Shown piece by piece: positions 63,778 through 64,000 of a stretch of DNA of 64,000 nucleotides. The notes under the pieces were generated by a model. The model searched no databases, was not told the DNA's origin, and saw nothing but the letters and a program-made list of their open reading frames with translations. Source of the DNA: Mariniphaga sediminis (GTDB lineage Bacteria > Bacteroidota > Bacteroidia > Bacteroidales > Prolixibacteraceae); NCBI RefSeq assembly GCF_003573545.1, contig NZ_QWET01000010.1, positions 1 through 64,000 on the forward strand, given 5' to 3'. A program made the translations under genes and the position numbers. How positions within the stretch are numbered: position 1 is the stretch's first letter; every line of letters begins with the position of its first letter.

Positions 63778-64000
63778 TTAGCGGTACTTTTCCATTTTGT
63801 CGTCGATGGTTACATCATCGTTAAAGTCTATCTGAATTTTGAGGTTGGTAAGCATCCGCTGGGTTCCCGCATCACAACAGGCATCGTGGATTTTCTCCAA
63901 CAACATCGGAAGCTCCTCAAAACGACACTCAACCACCGTTTCAAACGGACAAACCTGGTGACTAAAGCCCGACTCTTTAATGGCTTCGATGGCCTTGTCA
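63778..64000 (-). CDS. Thiamine-binding protein (MTH1187/YkoF-type), C-terminal part
   Basis: The window ends inside this minus-strand gene, so only the last 74 codons are seen. They read IKESGFSHQVCPFETVVE, then a helical part (LLEKIHDACCDAG) and a charged end (TIDDKMEKYR) before the TAA at 63778-63780. The ESG...PFETVVE block is typical of the DUF77/MTH1187 family of small thiamine-binding proteins, which are cytoplasmic ferredoxin-fold oligomers of about 100 residues. The 5' end lies outside the window. It is in tandem with, and upstream of, the tRNA-Arg gene. Confidence 0.75.
   Translation of the reverse strand, partial: DKAIEAIKESGFSHQVCPFETVVECRFEELPMLLEKIHDACCDAGTQRMLTNLKIQIDFNDDVTIDDKMEKYR

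Overview
The window looks like a chromosomal segment of a polysaccharide-degrading Bacteroidota, probably a Bacteroidales/Marinilabiliales-type organism. The basis is two SusC/SusD pairs, a FecI/FecR-type sigma and anti-sigma pair, candidate promoters of the TAnnTTTG class, A+T-rich spacers and gene families typical of that phylum. The species cannot be read from the sequence.

Layout. (1) 1-10.7 kb, mostly + strand: surface-polysaccharide genes. These are a Gfo/Idh/MocA-type protein, a WecA/MraY-type glycan initiator, UDP-GlcNAc 2-epimerase, gmd and fcl, plus a minus-strand uracil permease. The spacers are long and carry palindromes and interspersed repeats. A four-helix-bundle gene flanked by inverted purine/pyrimidine-rich repeats sits between gmd and fcl. 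(2) 10.9-47.6 kb, all minus strand: one large polysaccharide-utilization locus. Read in the direction of transcription it has an ECF sigma factor, FecR, SusC1 with an STN domain, SusD1, SusC2, SusD2 and a SusE-position lipoprotein. Then come an exported esterase, a heparinase II/III-family lyase, an unrecognised lipoprotein, an exported nitrilase, GH27 alpha-galactosidase, a LarA-type racemase, NagA and an MFS transporter. It ends with two single-HKD phospholipase-D-like miniproteins, an SGNH hydrolase, a cupin, a beta-helix/PKD lipoprotein, a Tat-type Gfo/Idh oxidoreductase, a DoxX-type membrane protein, an exported hydrolase and a decayed Gfo/Idh pseudogene. (3) 47.8-50.7 kb: a SNF2-family helicase. 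(4) 51.3-58.4 kb: two duplicated fatty-acid desaturases around a membrane-bound LytTR regulator and a radical SAM enzyme, followed by a minus-strand csp / RRM protein / RhlE helicase cluster. Together these suggest a cold or membrane-fluidity island. (5) 58.5-64 kb: nitronate monooxygenase, an ECF sigma factor fused to a transmembrane segment, its probable cell-envelope partner, a methyltransferase, tRNA-Arg(ACG) and the end of a thiamine-binding (MTH1187-type) gene.

How the genes may work together. In the large locus, glycan capture by the SusCD complexes would feed extracellular and periplasmic lyase, galactosidase and esterase steps. MFS uptake would follow, then cytoplasmic processing of N-acetylhexosamine (NagA) and hydroxy or sugar acids (LarA type). 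The enzyme set points to an acidic, acylated, galactose- and hexosamine-containing glycan; this is inference. The most unusual items are the paired miniature PLD proteins, the LarA homologue and the exported amidohydrolase in one glycan locus, the hairpin-flanked four-helix-bundle cassette, an interspersed-repeat-like insertion inside fcl, and the sigma factor carrying its own membrane tail.
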